Of a stretch of 36,103 bases of DNA, positions 17,268 through 26,652 are shown piece after piece; position 1 is the first letter of the stretch, and each line of letters begins with the position of its first letter. Source of the stretch: a virus. Below the pieces are notes generated by a model, which saw nothing but the letters and a program-made list of their open reading frames with translations, had not been told where the DNA came from and made no database searches. The position numbers and the translations under genes are program-made. Where the stretch lies: the IMG/VR virus record IMGVR_UViG_3300006917_000074, positions 1 through 36,103 of that record, one strand, 5' to 3'.

Positions 17268-19085
17268 ATGCCGCCCTTCATTCCACCACAGCAAAATACA
17301 CCTACCGCTGGGTCAGCACCTACGAAGAAACCATCTCTCCAGCAATTTGGAGATAATTTGAAGGCAAAATACGGAAATGTTCAATTACCTGATGGGAGAA
17401 CTTACAGCCAAATCGACAGTGTCGAAGCTGCTCAGAGGTACATAAAGGCTCATCCTGAATACGCGCAAGCAGTTGAGACACGCGGCTCAATTGAGCAAGG
17501 TTGGGATAAGTTTGCAGAAATGACACCACAGCTCGACTTCACAAGAGGTGTTCTAAAGGAGGGCACTAGATTGGGGGCGAGCTTCGGAGAGATGGGAGCT
17601 AAAATAGCCGATACAGTGACAACACCTGTCCTAAAAGCAATAACAGGTAAGGACATCCCTACAACTGGAACAGCTGAAGGATTTTCTGAACTATATAAGC
17701 AATCTGAGCCAAAAGGATTCGGGGAGAAAGCAGGTGCTTTCACCGCCCAGTTAGGTGAGTTTCTGTTGCCAGAAACTGAAATCGCCAAAATGTCAGAAGT
17801 TCCTGCTGCCTTGAGAGCAGGTCTACAGGTGATTAAAGATGTCGGTATCGCAGGGATGCAATCAGAAGGTGATAAGGGGGCGATGGTCGGGACAGGTGTC
17901 ATTTCAGGATTGCTTCACGGAGTTCCGCAGATAGCTCAAATTCCTGTTGTTAAGCAAGCACTATTAAAGACATTTGGCGCTGTCTCAGGCTATCCAAAGC
18001 AATGGCTAGAAGTTGCTCTTCAGCGCTCAGAGGCAACCAAAGCTGGCGTTGAGGGCGGCGCAGGATATTTCACTGGAATGATTAAAGGAGCTTTCCCTAA
18101 ATTTAGGGAATTTGTTAAAAGTGCAGCTGAGAATGGGAAACAATATGTCGGGAAACTATCAGAGGAGGCTGGTGGTTCTGGCATCAATATCGCAAAAAAC
18201 CCCGAAACAAAACAGGCCGCTGAAACTCTCGTCGAGAGCATCGCGAGGAAATTGAATAGTGCCAATATAGGTGTCGGTGACGACCTTATCCTACAATTTG
18301 ACCAACCAGATTTACCATCAAAATTTGTATCCGCTGCTGATAAAAAAGCAGTACAAGATGCTTTCTTACAAATTGCTAATCTGAAGAAAATTGGAATAAA
18401 GAATATCGACGCCACATATGAGAGATTACTCTCATATCTTGAGATACCGAGTGGCAATGATGCAGTTGGTGTGCAAGCGAAGTCCATCATTAGTTCGATG
18501 CTCAACGACCTTATAACCTTTACGAAGGCCGTTGGAACTGCTGCCGAAAATACTGCAGCGGCAAAAGGAATTGAATTAACTAATGCTATTCCGAAACAAT
18601 TTGCCGATTACGCAAAATACAAAGAAGCGAGCATTTTGTTTAGAACTTGGGTAAGGAACATCGAAGAAACTTTCGGTTTTTCGACCAAGTACCCAAGCCC
18701 GAAAGACGAGGAAGCCGCCATAACTAGGATGTTACAAGTATTCAACGATAACAGAGTCCCGACTCAATCGTCGGCGGTTGAACTAGGACAGGCTCTTGGG
18801 GAAGATTTTGTAGGAACTGCGGCTGGAACAAAGATTGCATTGGGGGGGAAGAGTATGACCCCAAATATACAGACGTTCGCAAATTCAGGTTTCATGGGGA
18901 GGCTCGCCTCTATAGTGCAGACCATCCCTCAGTCACTCATCAAAAATTATATAAGTACCGGCACCCTTTCTGGCCTTGAGAAGCACCCTGTCGTACAAGG
19001 ACTTGCCAGTCTTACCGGAGCGACAACAGCTGAAATCGCAAAAGAGATTGCTGAACTTGTCACGCAAAATAATCAAGAAGAATAA
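17268..19085 (+). CDS. Probable internal virion/ejection protein with amphipathic segments
   Basis: This 605-residue protein has a Pro-rich N-terminus, then YSQIDSVEAAQRYIKAHPEY. A hydrophobic/glycine region (about 90-250, including IAGMQSEGDKGAMVGTGVIS) could insert into membranes, and the rest consists of Ala/Lys-rich helices. The ATG at 17268 lies 1 base after the previous stop; an earlier GTG-type start at 17256 overlaps that gene. Position between another ejection-type gene and the virion transglycosylase fits the three-protein ejection set of T7-like phages. No enzyme domain is recognised. Confidence 0.6.
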   Translation: MPPFIPPQQNTPTAGSAPTKKPSLQQFGDNLKAKYGNVQLPDGRTYSQIDSVEAAQRYIKAHPEYAQAVETRGSIEQGWDKFAEMTPQLDFTRGVLKEGTRLGASFGEMGAKIADTVTTPVLKAITGKDIPTTGTAEGFSELYKQSEPKGFGEKAGAFTAQLGEFLLPETEIAKMSEVPAALRAGLQVIKDVGIAGMQSEGDKGAMVGTGVISGLLHGVPQIAQIPVVKQALLKTFGAVSGYPKQWLEVALQRSEATKAGVEGGAGYFTGMIKGAFPKFREFVKSAAENGKQYVGKLSEEAGGSGINIAKNPETKQAAETLVESIARKLNSANIGVGDDLILQFDQPDLPSKFVSAADKKAVQDAFLQIANLKKIGIKNIDATYERLLSYLEIPSGNDAVGVQAKSIISSMLNDLITFTKAVGTAAENTAAAKGIELTNAIPKQFADYAKYKEASILFRTWVRNIEETFGFSTKYPSPKDEEAAITRMLQVFNDNRVPTQSSAVELGQALGEDFVGTAAGTKIALGGKSMTPNIQTFANSGFMGRLASIVQTIPQSLIKNYISTGTLSGLEKHPVVQGLASLTGATTAEIAKEIAELVTQNNQEE

Positions 19086-19090
19086 TCCTT

Positions 19091-19792
19091 ATGCCTACAC
19101 AAGACATAAGCTCATTCTCAAATTCCATCGTACCGCAGGCGACTCAAAGCACCGTAGAGAATGTTAAAAAACTTTTACCTATCATCGTTACAAGTGCGAA
19201 AAACCTGACATATAATCCTGATTTACACTTTGAAAGGCAACCTGAACCGCAATCGTCGTTGCCGCCGATAAACGAAAATCCTATTGTAAGCAACGCGAGG
19301 AAAATCCTTAGTTGGGTGAATAAGCCGTCTATCACGCGAGAAGTTTCTTATCATTCTGCGGGTCGTGGACTCGACCCAATGGCGTTGCGAATGGCGATAG
19401 TCGGGCAAGAAAGTGGTGGCGATTATTCAGCAATAAGCACACACACTGATTCAAGAGGAAACCATTCATACGGTAAGTACCAAATACTTGGTTCAAATAT
19501 ACCTGTTTGGACGAAAGAAGCGTTAGGGAAGAGCATGACACCTTCACAATTTTTGAAAGATACGAGTGCCCAAGATAAGGTTTTTGCGTGGCATCTTTCA
19601 AATCTGATGCAGAAATACGGAAATATAAACGACATCGCATCTGTTTATTTCAGTGGCGGGCCTTACGAGAAGAATAAAATGAAGAAAGACAAAAGCGGTC
19701 TTACTGTAGAAAAGTACGCGCTACAAATTAGCGAAAAGTATCGGAAGGCTGTTTCCCAATTGAGACCTTCAAGCAAAGAGTTACAATCTTAG
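19091..19792 (+). CDS. Virion-associated lytic transglycosylase
   Basis: This 233-residue protein has a disordered N-terminal 85 residues, then a lysozyme-like/SLT domain: LDPMALRMAIVGQESGGDYS gives the catalytic Glu107 in the ES-G motif, followed by SYGKYQILGSNIPVW (126-140; the YG.YQI element) and a helical end. Such enzymes cut the glycan strands of peptidoglycan. Because the gene lies among ejection proteins and far from the holin, it more likely opens the cell wall during DNA entry than during lysis. There is no signal peptide. Confidence 0.82.
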   Translation: MPTQDISSFSNSIVPQATQSTVENVKKLLPIIVTSAKNLTYNPDLHFERQPEPQSSLPPINENPIVSNARKILSWVNKPSITREVSYHSAGRGLDPMALRMAIVGQESGGDYSAISTHTDSRGNHSYGKYQILGSNIPVWTKEALGKSMTPSQFLKDTSAQDKVFAWHLSNLMQKYGNINDIASVYFSGGPYEKNKMKKDKSGLTVEKYALQISEKYRKAVSQLRPSSKELQS

Positions 19793-19793
19793 T

Positions 19794-20723
19794 ATGTCGG
19801 TCTCCCAGATACACAAAAGGGCTGTTTTCTCTTCGAGAGAGCAAGCTAACGAGGCTCGGAATATATTGCAAAACGCATTGCTCGCGAAAGGTTTTGAATC
19901 AACGAAAATTGAAAAAATTATTGAAATCGAGAATACTCTTCTCGAAACGAAAAAAGCGGTTATAGAAGAACTAGCTTCACTTCGTATGAAGAACGAAGCC
20001 TCTTTTGAGGCGGCACTTTCTAAGAGTTTTGAAGCAGCAGAAGTTATAATCAAAAATTATATCGAGAAGATTCAATATGAGGTTTCAGCCCAAACTGAAG
20101 AGGCGACAGCTAAAATTAAAGACTCTGTCCATGACGCCAACGCTTTCCTTACGATGGCCAAAGAAGTATTCCGTTCGGTTACTTCTTCCATCGAGTCTCT
20201 CAAAAATGAGTTTACAAAGAAGATGACATTTGTGGAAACGCTGCGAAAGCAGGATATTCTTAACGAGGTAGAGTCTCTCATCGAAAAGAAAATTGCCGAA
20301 GAAGAGTCCGAAGCAGATGAAAGCGAGGAAGAGATTAAAGTTTCTGATATAAAAGGATTACAAGAGAAACTCGACGAAATAAGGCGAGCTTCAGTAGTTT
20401 ACGGGAGCGGGATGAGGGGTGGTGGAGATACAGTGTCAGCCGGAAGTGGTATTTCAATAGCACGTGACTCAAATGGGAGGACTGTCATAACAAATACTTC
20501 GACGGGCGGTTTTACTGAATTGTCAGCAACTGAAACCCCTAATGGGGCTACGACAGTCTTCACTTTTCCGGCAGCATCAGCACAGCCGTCGTATATTGTC
20601 GCCGATGGGGTAACTTATAAAGCTATCTCAAAAGTAGGTACTGTGTACTGGACTTGGAACGCTGGAGCAAAGCAAGCTACATTAACAATACCGCCGACAG
20701 ATGACATTTATGCGATTGTTTAA
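19794..20723 (+). CDS. Coiled-coil fibre/connector protein
   Basis: This is a 309-residue protein. Residues 1-200 are almost entirely helical and charged (Glu/Lys/Ser heptads), predicted as long coiled coils. Residues 205-240 form a Gly-rich turn region (GGDTVSAGSGISIARDSNG) common in fibre shafts, and 240-309 a small beta domain (TETPNGATTVFTFPAASAQP; KQATLTIPPTDDIYAIV). This design suits a trimeric stalk joining tail and spike. The start is 1 base after the transglycosylase stop, and the gene runs into the spike gene with 1 base between them. Confidence 0.6.
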   Translation: MSVSQIHKRAVFSSREQANEARNILQNALLAKGFESTKIEKIIEIENTLLETKKAVIEELASLRMKNEASFEAALSKSFEAAEVIIKNYIEKIQYEVSAQTEEATAKIKDSVHDANAFLTMAKEVFRSVTSSIESLKNEFTKKMTFVETLRKQDILNEVESLIEKKIAEEESEADESEEEIKVSDIKGLQEKLDEIRRASVVYGSGMRGGGDTVSAGSGISIARDSNGRTVITNTSTGGFTELSATETPNGATTVFTFPAASAQPSYIVADGVTYKAISKVGTVYWTWNAGAKQATLTIPPTDDIYAIV

Positions 20724-20724
20724 T

Positions 20725-23700
20725 ATGAAGAGAATTAGATTACTATCTGCTTTCAGTATTGGCGTTCTCCTCGCTATCGGAGGTACTGTTTATGCCGCAA
20801 CAGGTGGAATACCTGTTTCCGTTCCTACGGCTACTGGTGCTAATTTTGTTCTTTTGTCAGATTCTACAGGGAGATACACGGCAGTTTCGACATCTTCGCT
20901 TGGAATTATTGGTGGTTCAGGTGTATGGCCGTTTACGACTGGTCTAACAAACTTTGGGACTTCGACCCAAGCGACGACAACACCCGGTTGGTTCAAAATG
21001 GGCATTTATGCTTCGTCAACATCGCAATTTGTTTACGCCAGTACGACTGCTTTAAGTGCGGCTACACTATGTCTTACTGGTGACACATGCCGTAGTACAT
21101 GGCCGTCTGCTGGAGCTGGTGTGTGGCCTTTCACGCCATCAACTAACTTCGGTGTTCCTGTACAATCGACATCAACCCCAGAGTGGTTCACAAATGGCTT
21201 ATATGCGTCTTCGACATCTCAGTTAGTAAATGCTTCAACTTCTCAAGTCTCTTTTGCTTCTCTTTTCGGAAACGCTCTTGCTACATCATCCGCAGGAACA
21301 ACACTCGGAACACTTCTGTTTAACGGAACAAATTTTTACGCAAAACTAGGAACAGCCACGACATCAGTGGGTAACGGCGGCTGGTTTGACATAGCAAGTT
21401 CGCACGATATCGATGTATTTCTCATAGCAGGACAAAGCAACGCAGTGGGTGCCGCAACAGATAACACTGGCGCGTTAATACCAGTTGGTGACAGTGTATA
21501 CAAATTTAGAAATGGCGTGCTTTCGGCAGTCGCTTCTGACCCTGTATGTAATACAAACAATGGTAGTGCATGGCCTCAATTTGGTATTACCTACTACAAT
21601 CTCACGCATCATCGTGTTCTTTTGGTTTGTACCGCAGTGGGTGGAACAGGACAAAATCAGCTTTCAGATACAGGCAATGGCAACTGGTATCCGAATCAGA
21701 CACCTCCATACGGAGGGTCTGGCAGTACGCTATATGCTGATTCTTTGGCGAAACTTTCAGCAGCTACATCAAGCGCGATTGCGGCAGGCTTTAATCCAGT
21801 TTTTAAAGGTATCTTATGGGTTCAAGGCGAGAATGACGGGGTGACAATCAATTCTGCGACTGAGACACAAGCAGAATACATAGCAACGATGGAGACGATG
21901 ATTTCCCAGTACCGTACTAACCTAGGTGCAAATACGCCGTTTTATATATTTAGAACGGGGCGACGCGGGGACGGACTACAGGAAGAAGCGTTCAGACAGA
22001 TACGAGAAGCGCAAGAACAAGTCGCCGCATCAAATATATTCAACTATCTTGTTTTCAGAAACGCGGTTGATTTCGTGCATCGTGGACTACAACAAGACCC
22101 AGCAACATCGGTTTACCATTATCTACAAGCTGGATATAACGAAATGGGTAACGTCGGAGCACAAAATGTCGTAACTGCACTAAAGACGACACCAGGGACA
22201 GGCTGGTATGTACTCAGTAAAAATGCTTACTTTAATCTAGCTTCGACTTCACAGTACATTCTCGCAGGCGTCGCCACGACCACTCCGACTCAAACAAATA
22301 TCGCTATGGAATTACTTGGCGATACTACTCTTTATGCCCGTAATTCATGGCTTGCATTGACGCAATTTGCGTCTAATTCTGCGCTTCTTTTTAAACGTGC
22401 CGGAGGTACAGTACTCAACCCAACAGCTGTTTCTTCTGGAGATAAGATAGGGAGCATCGAGGCGGTTCCGTTTGACGGTGGAACACCGTGGGCTACTACA
22501 TCTGCTTCAATAGGCTTCTATGCGGCTGAGACGCAAACAACTGAACGACATGGCTCCTATATCAATTTCAGCACGACACCGAACGTAGGCGCAGCGCAGA
22601 CGATTGGCGTTGACGCAGGTACTTCTACAAAAGTAGGTACAGGTGTTACTGCGCTTTCAGCATCACAAACAGTGGGAAGCGGCAGTAATCGTATACTTGT
22701 GTGTGGACTTGCTCACTCAAGTGCAAACGATATTGTCCAAACTGCCACAAATACGACATCTGGCGTGCAGCTAACTCGTGCTGCTCGTGTAGGCGGGACA
22801 ACTGTTTCATCAGAAATTTGGTACGAACTAAACCCGCCCACTGGTGTGAATAATGTAAACATCAGCTTCTCGTCTGCCCCGAACGCAGCGTGGGGGTGTC
22901 AATCATTTTCTAATGTTTCTCAGATTTCACCTTTCGGAACGAACACTTCAACCAGCAGTAACATGATAGGACAGCCAGTGCAGTCCATTACTACGACGGT
23001 AGGTGACCTTATGATTGACGTTCTTGCGAAACGAAGTGGAGTGCAACAAGTAACATTAGGGCTCACGTCCCAAACCGCATTACAGGCAACGAGTTCGAGT
23101 GCTCTCGCTTCCGCTTCTTCTCTTTATATGAGTTATACCCTTGCTACTACCACAACGACGTATTCAGGGTGGGATTGGACAACAACTGCTACTCAGCATG
23201 CCTATCTCCAAATACCGTTACAAGGAGCAAGTGCTAACGCTTCAATTCTTACTGAGGCGTTAAGAATCAATCAAGATGGAAAAGTAGGAATCGGTACAAC
23301 ATCTCCATATCTTAAACTTTCGGTTGCTGGCCCAATTGTGGGAGACTACTACATCGCCACTACGTCAACCGCTTCAAGTTTTCCGTATGCTTCGACCACC
23401 GCTCTCTCAGCTACAACATTATGTTTTACAGGTGATACATGCCGTACGACGTGGCCGTCTGCGGGAGCTGGTGTTTGGCCATTCACTCCAACTACTAACT
23501 ATGGTGTTGCGGTGCAATCAACGTCAACGCCAGAATGGTTCACGAACGGATTGCACGCTTCCTCAACATCACAGATTCAATACGCTTCAACTACCGCACT
23601 TTCGGCTACTACACTCTGCCTTATAGGAGATACCTGTATCAGTACATGGCCTGTAGGTGGAGGTTCAGGTTTTTCGACGACATCGGCCGATTACTGGCAG

Positions 23701-25143
23701 ACCCAGCGTAACTTTTTCAGCACAACATCAGCAGATTATTGGAAGACACAAAATAATTTCTTCTCTACCACATCTGCTGATTACTGGGTGTCGCTTTACG
23801 ATAAAGGATACTTTTTCTCGACTACAAGCGTTGCCTATTGGAAATCGATTACTGACTTGTTTTCTACGACATCGGTTAATTACTGGTTGACTCAAAAAAC
23901 AACAAGCAATCTTACGGAGGGTTCTAACCTGTACTACACAGACGCTCGTGTTCTTACATACTTGGATACCCTAAATAAAGGGTACTTCTATTCGACTACA
24001 AGCGCGTCTTACTTCCTCTCGCAGAATCAAGGTAATGCGTTCTCAACAACTAGTGCAACGTATCATCTGACAACTTCAATTGATACTTCGGCAGAAATTG
24101 CTGCCATATTAACAGACGAAACAGGAACAGCGGGTAATCTAGTATTTTCGACTTCTCCTACTTTCACTGGCACCATAAATGCTGAGGCTGCTTCTCTTTC
24201 TTCGACATTATCCGTTTCGGGGTTATCTGCCCTTGCTTCAACGACTATCACCGGCCCAGCGACAAGTTCTCGGAACTCTGCGGCTGCCGTTGCCACTACA
24301 ACAAATATAGTTATCTATGACCCTACAAATTCGAACGCATGGAGTACCACTAACCCGTGGGGACTTGTCGCATGGGCGACAGGCGACCTTGGCTTTCCAG
24401 GTAAATCGTACAGCGCGGTTGGCCCCGTCATGGACGCGGTAAACGGTAATAATGCAAACCTTGGATTTTTCTCAGATGTGAATGGTGCTGGACTTCTTGA
24501 GCGTATGCGAATGACGTTAGACGGAAATTTCCTTATCGGCACTACTTCGTCCGCAGCAAAGCTCACAGTACAAAGTGCTTCTGGTAACCTACTGCGATTG
24601 GTGAACAGCGTTGGTACGATAATTCTTGGCATTACGAACACCGGCATAGCGACGATTCTTGGCGAATGGGATTTCGGTGGAGCGACCAGTCTTGAAATTC
24701 CGAACGGCACAGCACCTACCGTAGACGCAACTGGAGAATGTGCGTGGGATACAACCGACGACCAGCTCATATGCGGTGATAGCGGGAACACTGCACGAGT
24801 CGTTGCGCACGATGAATTTCGTATTATATCCACGACGATTCATGCATCTTCAACATATTTTGCATCAGGGCAGTCTCTCTTAGCCCTGCAATACAAAGAT
24901 GCGCTTGAAATCACGCAATTTCTTTGCTCTGTGGAAAACGGCACATCAAAGGTACTTAACTTTACTGATGGAACGAATGACACCGAAACTATTACCTGTA
25001 CCACAGGTGGCGCAAGTGACACAGATGTTGCAACAAACGACACATTTACCGCTGGTGAACTTGGTTACATCGAATTTGGGGCAACAACTGGCAACGTAAC
25101 TGCAGTGCATATAGAGGTTTGGGCGAGAATAACAAGAGAATAA
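20725..25143 (+). CDS. Large secreted-type tailspike with SGNH/sialate O-acetylesterase-like domain
   Basis: This 1472-residue protein starts at the second ATG (20725), giving MKRIRLLSAFSIGVLLAIGG then TVYAATGG, a textbook Sec signal peptide with cleavage after VYA. Residues about 20-230 are Ser/Thr-rich beta repeats. About 230-480 form an SGNH-type esterase domain: GQSNAVG (Ser238), VQGENDG (366-372) and YHYLQAGYNEMG (His465). The Asp usually three residues before the His is replaced by Ser462, so activity is uncertain. A beta domain (about 630-840) and GIGTTSPYLKLSVAG follow, then repeats of the first segment, seven FSTTS..YW repeats, LTEGSNLYYTDARV and terminal beta domains. The likely role is receptor binding and de-acetylation of surface glycans. 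Confidence 0.75.
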   Translation: MKRIRLLSAFSIGVLLAIGGTVYAATGGIPVSVPTATGANFVLLSDSTGRYTAVSTSSLGIIGGSGVWPFTTGLTNFGTSTQATTTPGWFKMGIYASSTSQFVYASTTALSAATLCLTGDTCRSTWPSAGAGVWPFTPSTNFGVPVQSTSTPEWFTNGLYASSTSQLVNASTSQVSFASLFGNALATSSAGTTLGTLLFNGTNFYAKLGTATTSVGNGGWFDIASSHDIDVFLIAGQSNAVGAATDNTGALIPVGDSVYKFRNGVLSAVASDPVCNTNNGSAWPQFGITYYNLTHHRVLLVCTAVGGTGQNQLSDTGNGNWYPNQTPPYGGSGSTLYADSLAKLSAATSSAIAAGFNPVFKGILWVQGENDGVTINSATETQAEYIATMETMISQYRTNLGANTPFYIFRTGRRGDGLQEEAFRQIREAQEQVAASNIFNYLVFRNAVDFVHRGLQQDPATSVYHYLQAGYNEMGNVGAQNVVTALKTTPGTGWYVLSKNAYFNLASTSQYILAGVATTTPTQTNIAMELLGDTTLYARNSWLALTQFASNSALLFKRAGGTVLNPTAVSSGDKIGSIEAVPFDGGTPWATTSASIGFYAAETQTTERHGSYINFSTTPNVGAAQTIGVDAGTSTKVGTGVTALSASQTVGSGSNRILVCGLAHSSANDIVQTATNTTSGVQLTRAARVGGTTVSSEIWYELNPPTGVNNVNISFSSAPNAAWGCQSFSNVSQISPFGTNTSTSSNMIGQPVQSITTTVGDLMIDVLAKRSGVQQVTLGLTSQTALQATSSSALASASSLYMSYTLATTTTTYSGWDWTTTATQHAYLQIPLQGASANASILTEALRINQDGKVGIGTTSPYLKLSVAGPIVGDYYIATTSTASSFPYASTTALSATTLCFTGDTCRTTWPSAGAGVWPFTPTTNYGVAVQSTSTPEWFTNGLHASSTSQIQYASTTALSATTLCLIGDTCISTWPVGGGSGFSTTSADYWQTQRNFFSTTSADYWKTQNNFFSTTSADYWVSLYDKGYFFSTTSVAYWKSITDLFSTTSVNYWLTQKTTSNLTEGSNLYYTDARVLTYLDTLNKGYFYSTTSASYFLSQNQGNAFSTTSATYHLTTSIDTSAEIAAILTDETGTAGNLVFSTSPTFTGTINAEAASLSSTLSVSGLSALASTTITGPATSSRNSAAAVATTTNIVIYDPTNSNAWSTTNPWGLVAWATGDLGFPGKSYSAVGPVMDAVNGNNANLGFFSDVNGAGLLERMRMTLDGNFLIGTTSSAAKLTVQSASGNLLRLVNSVGTIILGITNTGIATILGEWDFGGATSLEIPNGTAPTVDATGECAWDTTDDQLICGDSGNTARVVAHDEFRIISTTIHASSTYFASGQSLLALQYKDALEITQFLCSVENGTSKVLNFTDGTNDTETITCTTGGASDTDVATNDTFTAGELGYIEFGATTGNVTAVHIEVWARITRE
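21013..23600 (+). repeat. Duplicated WPFTP.TN cassette inside the tailspike gene
   Basis: A segment of about 65 residues, from ASTTALSA through GDTCRSTWPSAGAGVWPFTP to STPEWFTNGLYASSTSQ (DNA about 21013-21240), recurs at about 23385-23580 with near-identical residues, and a third partial copy (LIGDTCISTWP) follows at about 23590-23655. The two full copies flank the esterase and middle beta domain. This looks like internal duplication, with the enzymatic block lying between the copies. Confidence 0.7.
23670..24069 (+). repeat. Seven FSTTSxxYW-type tandem repeats in the tailspike
   Basis: The motif FSTTSADYW and variants (FSTTSVAYW, FSTTSVNYW, YSTTSASYF, FSTTSATYH) occurs seven times, the first five about 15-18 residues apart. 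The repeats are likely to form a fibrous shaft. The DNA copies use different synonymous codons, so the array is not a very recent duplication. Confidence 0.75.
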
Positions 25144-25144
25144 T

Positions 25145-26077
25145 ATGCGTAAAACTTCTGCCATTGTGGGAGCTTTATTGATACTCACAGTGTTGGTTCT
25201 TTCTGTGCAACCACAAACTACTCAAGCAGCTCCGACCGTTGAGATTTTTAGCACACCTGGTTCATTCGGTTGGACAGCGGCAACCAGCACAGTATTTGTT
25301 CAGTGTTGGGGCGCAGGAGGAGGCGGTGGCGACGGAGCAAACGATGGTGGAGCTGGTGGTGGTGGCGGCGCATATGCTGCTGCTACTGCTACGGTTGCTA
25401 TTGGTGTTACATACACCGTAAAAATAGGACAAGGAGGCAACGGGGCAACTGTTAACGGGAGTGCTGGCTCGGATGGAGACGAAAGCTCTTTTGCCACGAC
25501 TACAGTAGTCGCTGCGGCGGGTAAAGGAGGCGGTGGCACAGGAGCTACTGTTGGTGGTGCTGGAGGGCTTGCGGCCTCATCTACTGGGACTACAACAGCA
25601 AGTGGCGGTACAGGGGGTATTCCTAACACATCAGCCGACAGCGGTGGCGGTGGTGGTGGTGCTGGTGGCCCTGTTGGTGCTGGTAATATCGGACAAGATG
25701 GTACTGGCACTATAGGTGGTGCGGGTGGTTCAGGCAATGCTGGTTCAGGTGGCGCGGGGGGAGTAGGAAATAACACTGCTTATTCACCAGTCACAAAAGG
25801 TGGGACAGCCACAAGTTCAGGTGGAGGTGGCGGTGGCGGTGGAGATAACGGAACTCGTGGTGCAGATGGTGGTTTCCCCGGAGGAGGCGGTGCTGGCGGC
25901 GAATCAAACGCAACCGCTGGTAACGCTGATGGCGGTAACGGCGAGTGTGACCTCACCTACGACTTAGGAAGCGGAGGAGGCGGTGAACCACCTGTTAATA
26001 GCCAATCAGAATTTTTCTTTGGTTTTATTATTCCGTTTGCGACCCCTTATAATAGAAGAAGGAAGCCCCGGATATGA
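25145..26077 (+). CDS. Secreted glycine-rich fibre/adhesin-like protein
   Basis: This 310-residue protein has a Sec signal peptide (MRKTSAIVGALLILTVLVLS, cleavage after TQA near residue 29). A beta strand pair, PGSFGWTAATSTVFVQCWGA, leads into a long Gly/Ala repeat (about 60-285). The order F.PG...WT....T...V..WGAGGGGG is the glycine-rich domain seen in many phage tail-fibre and surface proteins. The C-terminus is unusual: FFFGFIIPFATPY followed by NRRRKPRI, a short hydrophobic patch with an Arg cluster. It is the last of the fibre genes and overlaps the methyltransferase start as ATGA. Confidence 0.65.
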   Translation: MRKTSAIVGALLILTVLVLSVQPQTTQAAPTVEIFSTPGSFGWTAATSTVFVQCWGAGGGGGDGANDGGAGGGGGAYAAATATVAIGVTYTVKIGQGGNGATVNGSAGSDGDESSFATTTVVAAAGKGGGGTGATVGGAGGLAASSTGTTTASGGTGGIPNTSADSGGGGGGAGGPVGAGNIGQDGTGTIGGAGGSGNAGSGGAGGVGNNTAYSPVTKGGTATSSGGGGGGGGDNGTRGADGGFPGGGGAGGESNATAGNADGGNGECDLTYDLGSGGGGEPPVNSQSEFFFGFIIPFATPYNRRRKPRI

Positions 26078-26652
26078 AGATTGGAAACTTCGACACTAAA
26101 TTCAAATACATACCGTATTTTCGGAATGTCCCTGATGTCCCATCAGCATGGCATCCAAATGAGCGAGTCCTAACAAAAATTCTTCGTACATTCGATATCC
26201 CTAGAAATACCGCCGTCGATTTCGGAGTCGATTGGGGTTTCAGCACGGCGGTACTGGCGAATCACTTTGATAGTGTTACCGGTGTAGACGATTACCAAGA
26301 ATACTCGGCGACACGTCCTAAAGGAATGTATGAAAAGGTGAAGGAGAAGCTTGCAAAATGGGACAACATCACGCTCGTTAAAAGTGATTATCAGACATTC
26401 ATTGCAAAAGTAGGGGATACTCAATTTGATTTAGCACATATAGATATAATTCACGATTACGAACACACTTTCGAGTGCGGTTTATGGGCTGCCAACCACT
26501 CAAAAATAACCCTATTCCACGACACGCTACACTATTCAGAAGTATTCAATGCTGTAGTAGACATCGCCGCCGCCACCGGTAAGACCTATTACAACTTTCA
26601 GGAGGGTTTCGGGCTAGGGATTCTTGTAGCCACCAATAGACCACATCTATGA
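26074..26652 (+). CDS. Class I SAM-dependent methyltransferase
   Basis: This 192-residue protein has a Rossmann-type motif I, AVDFGVDWGFSTAVLA (47-62), an acidic residue ending strand 2 in TGVDDYQEY (69-77), and a later strand/loop pair, FDLAHIDIIHDYEHTF and KITLFHDTLHYSEVF. This resembles the Methyltransf_24-like group. The substrate is unknown; sugars, DNA or protein are all possible. The neighbours are fibre and lysis genes, so modification of surface or virion components is possible. The ATG overlaps the upstream stop, and GGAAG lies at a suitable distance upstream. Confidence 0.7.
   Translation: MKIGNFDTKFKYIPYFRNVPDVPSAWHPNERVLTKILRTFDIPRNTAVDFGVDWGFSTAVLANHFDSVTGVDDYQEYSATRPKGMYEKVKEKLAKWDNITLVKSDYQTFIAKVGDTQFDLAHIDIIHDYEHTFECGLWAANHSKITLFHDTLHYSEVFNAVVDIAAATGKTYYNFQEGFGLGILVATNRPHL

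Noticed and set aside
21926-22174. Plus-strand 82-aa frame inside the tailspike gene
   Set aside because: Alternative-frame shadow inside the esterase domain, with atypical Lys/Arg/Ile composition and no start signal.
25300-25776. Minus-strand Pro/Ala-rich reading frame of 158 aa
   Set aside because: It is the antisense shadow of the Gly-rich repeat; glycine codons GGN read as CCN on the other strand.
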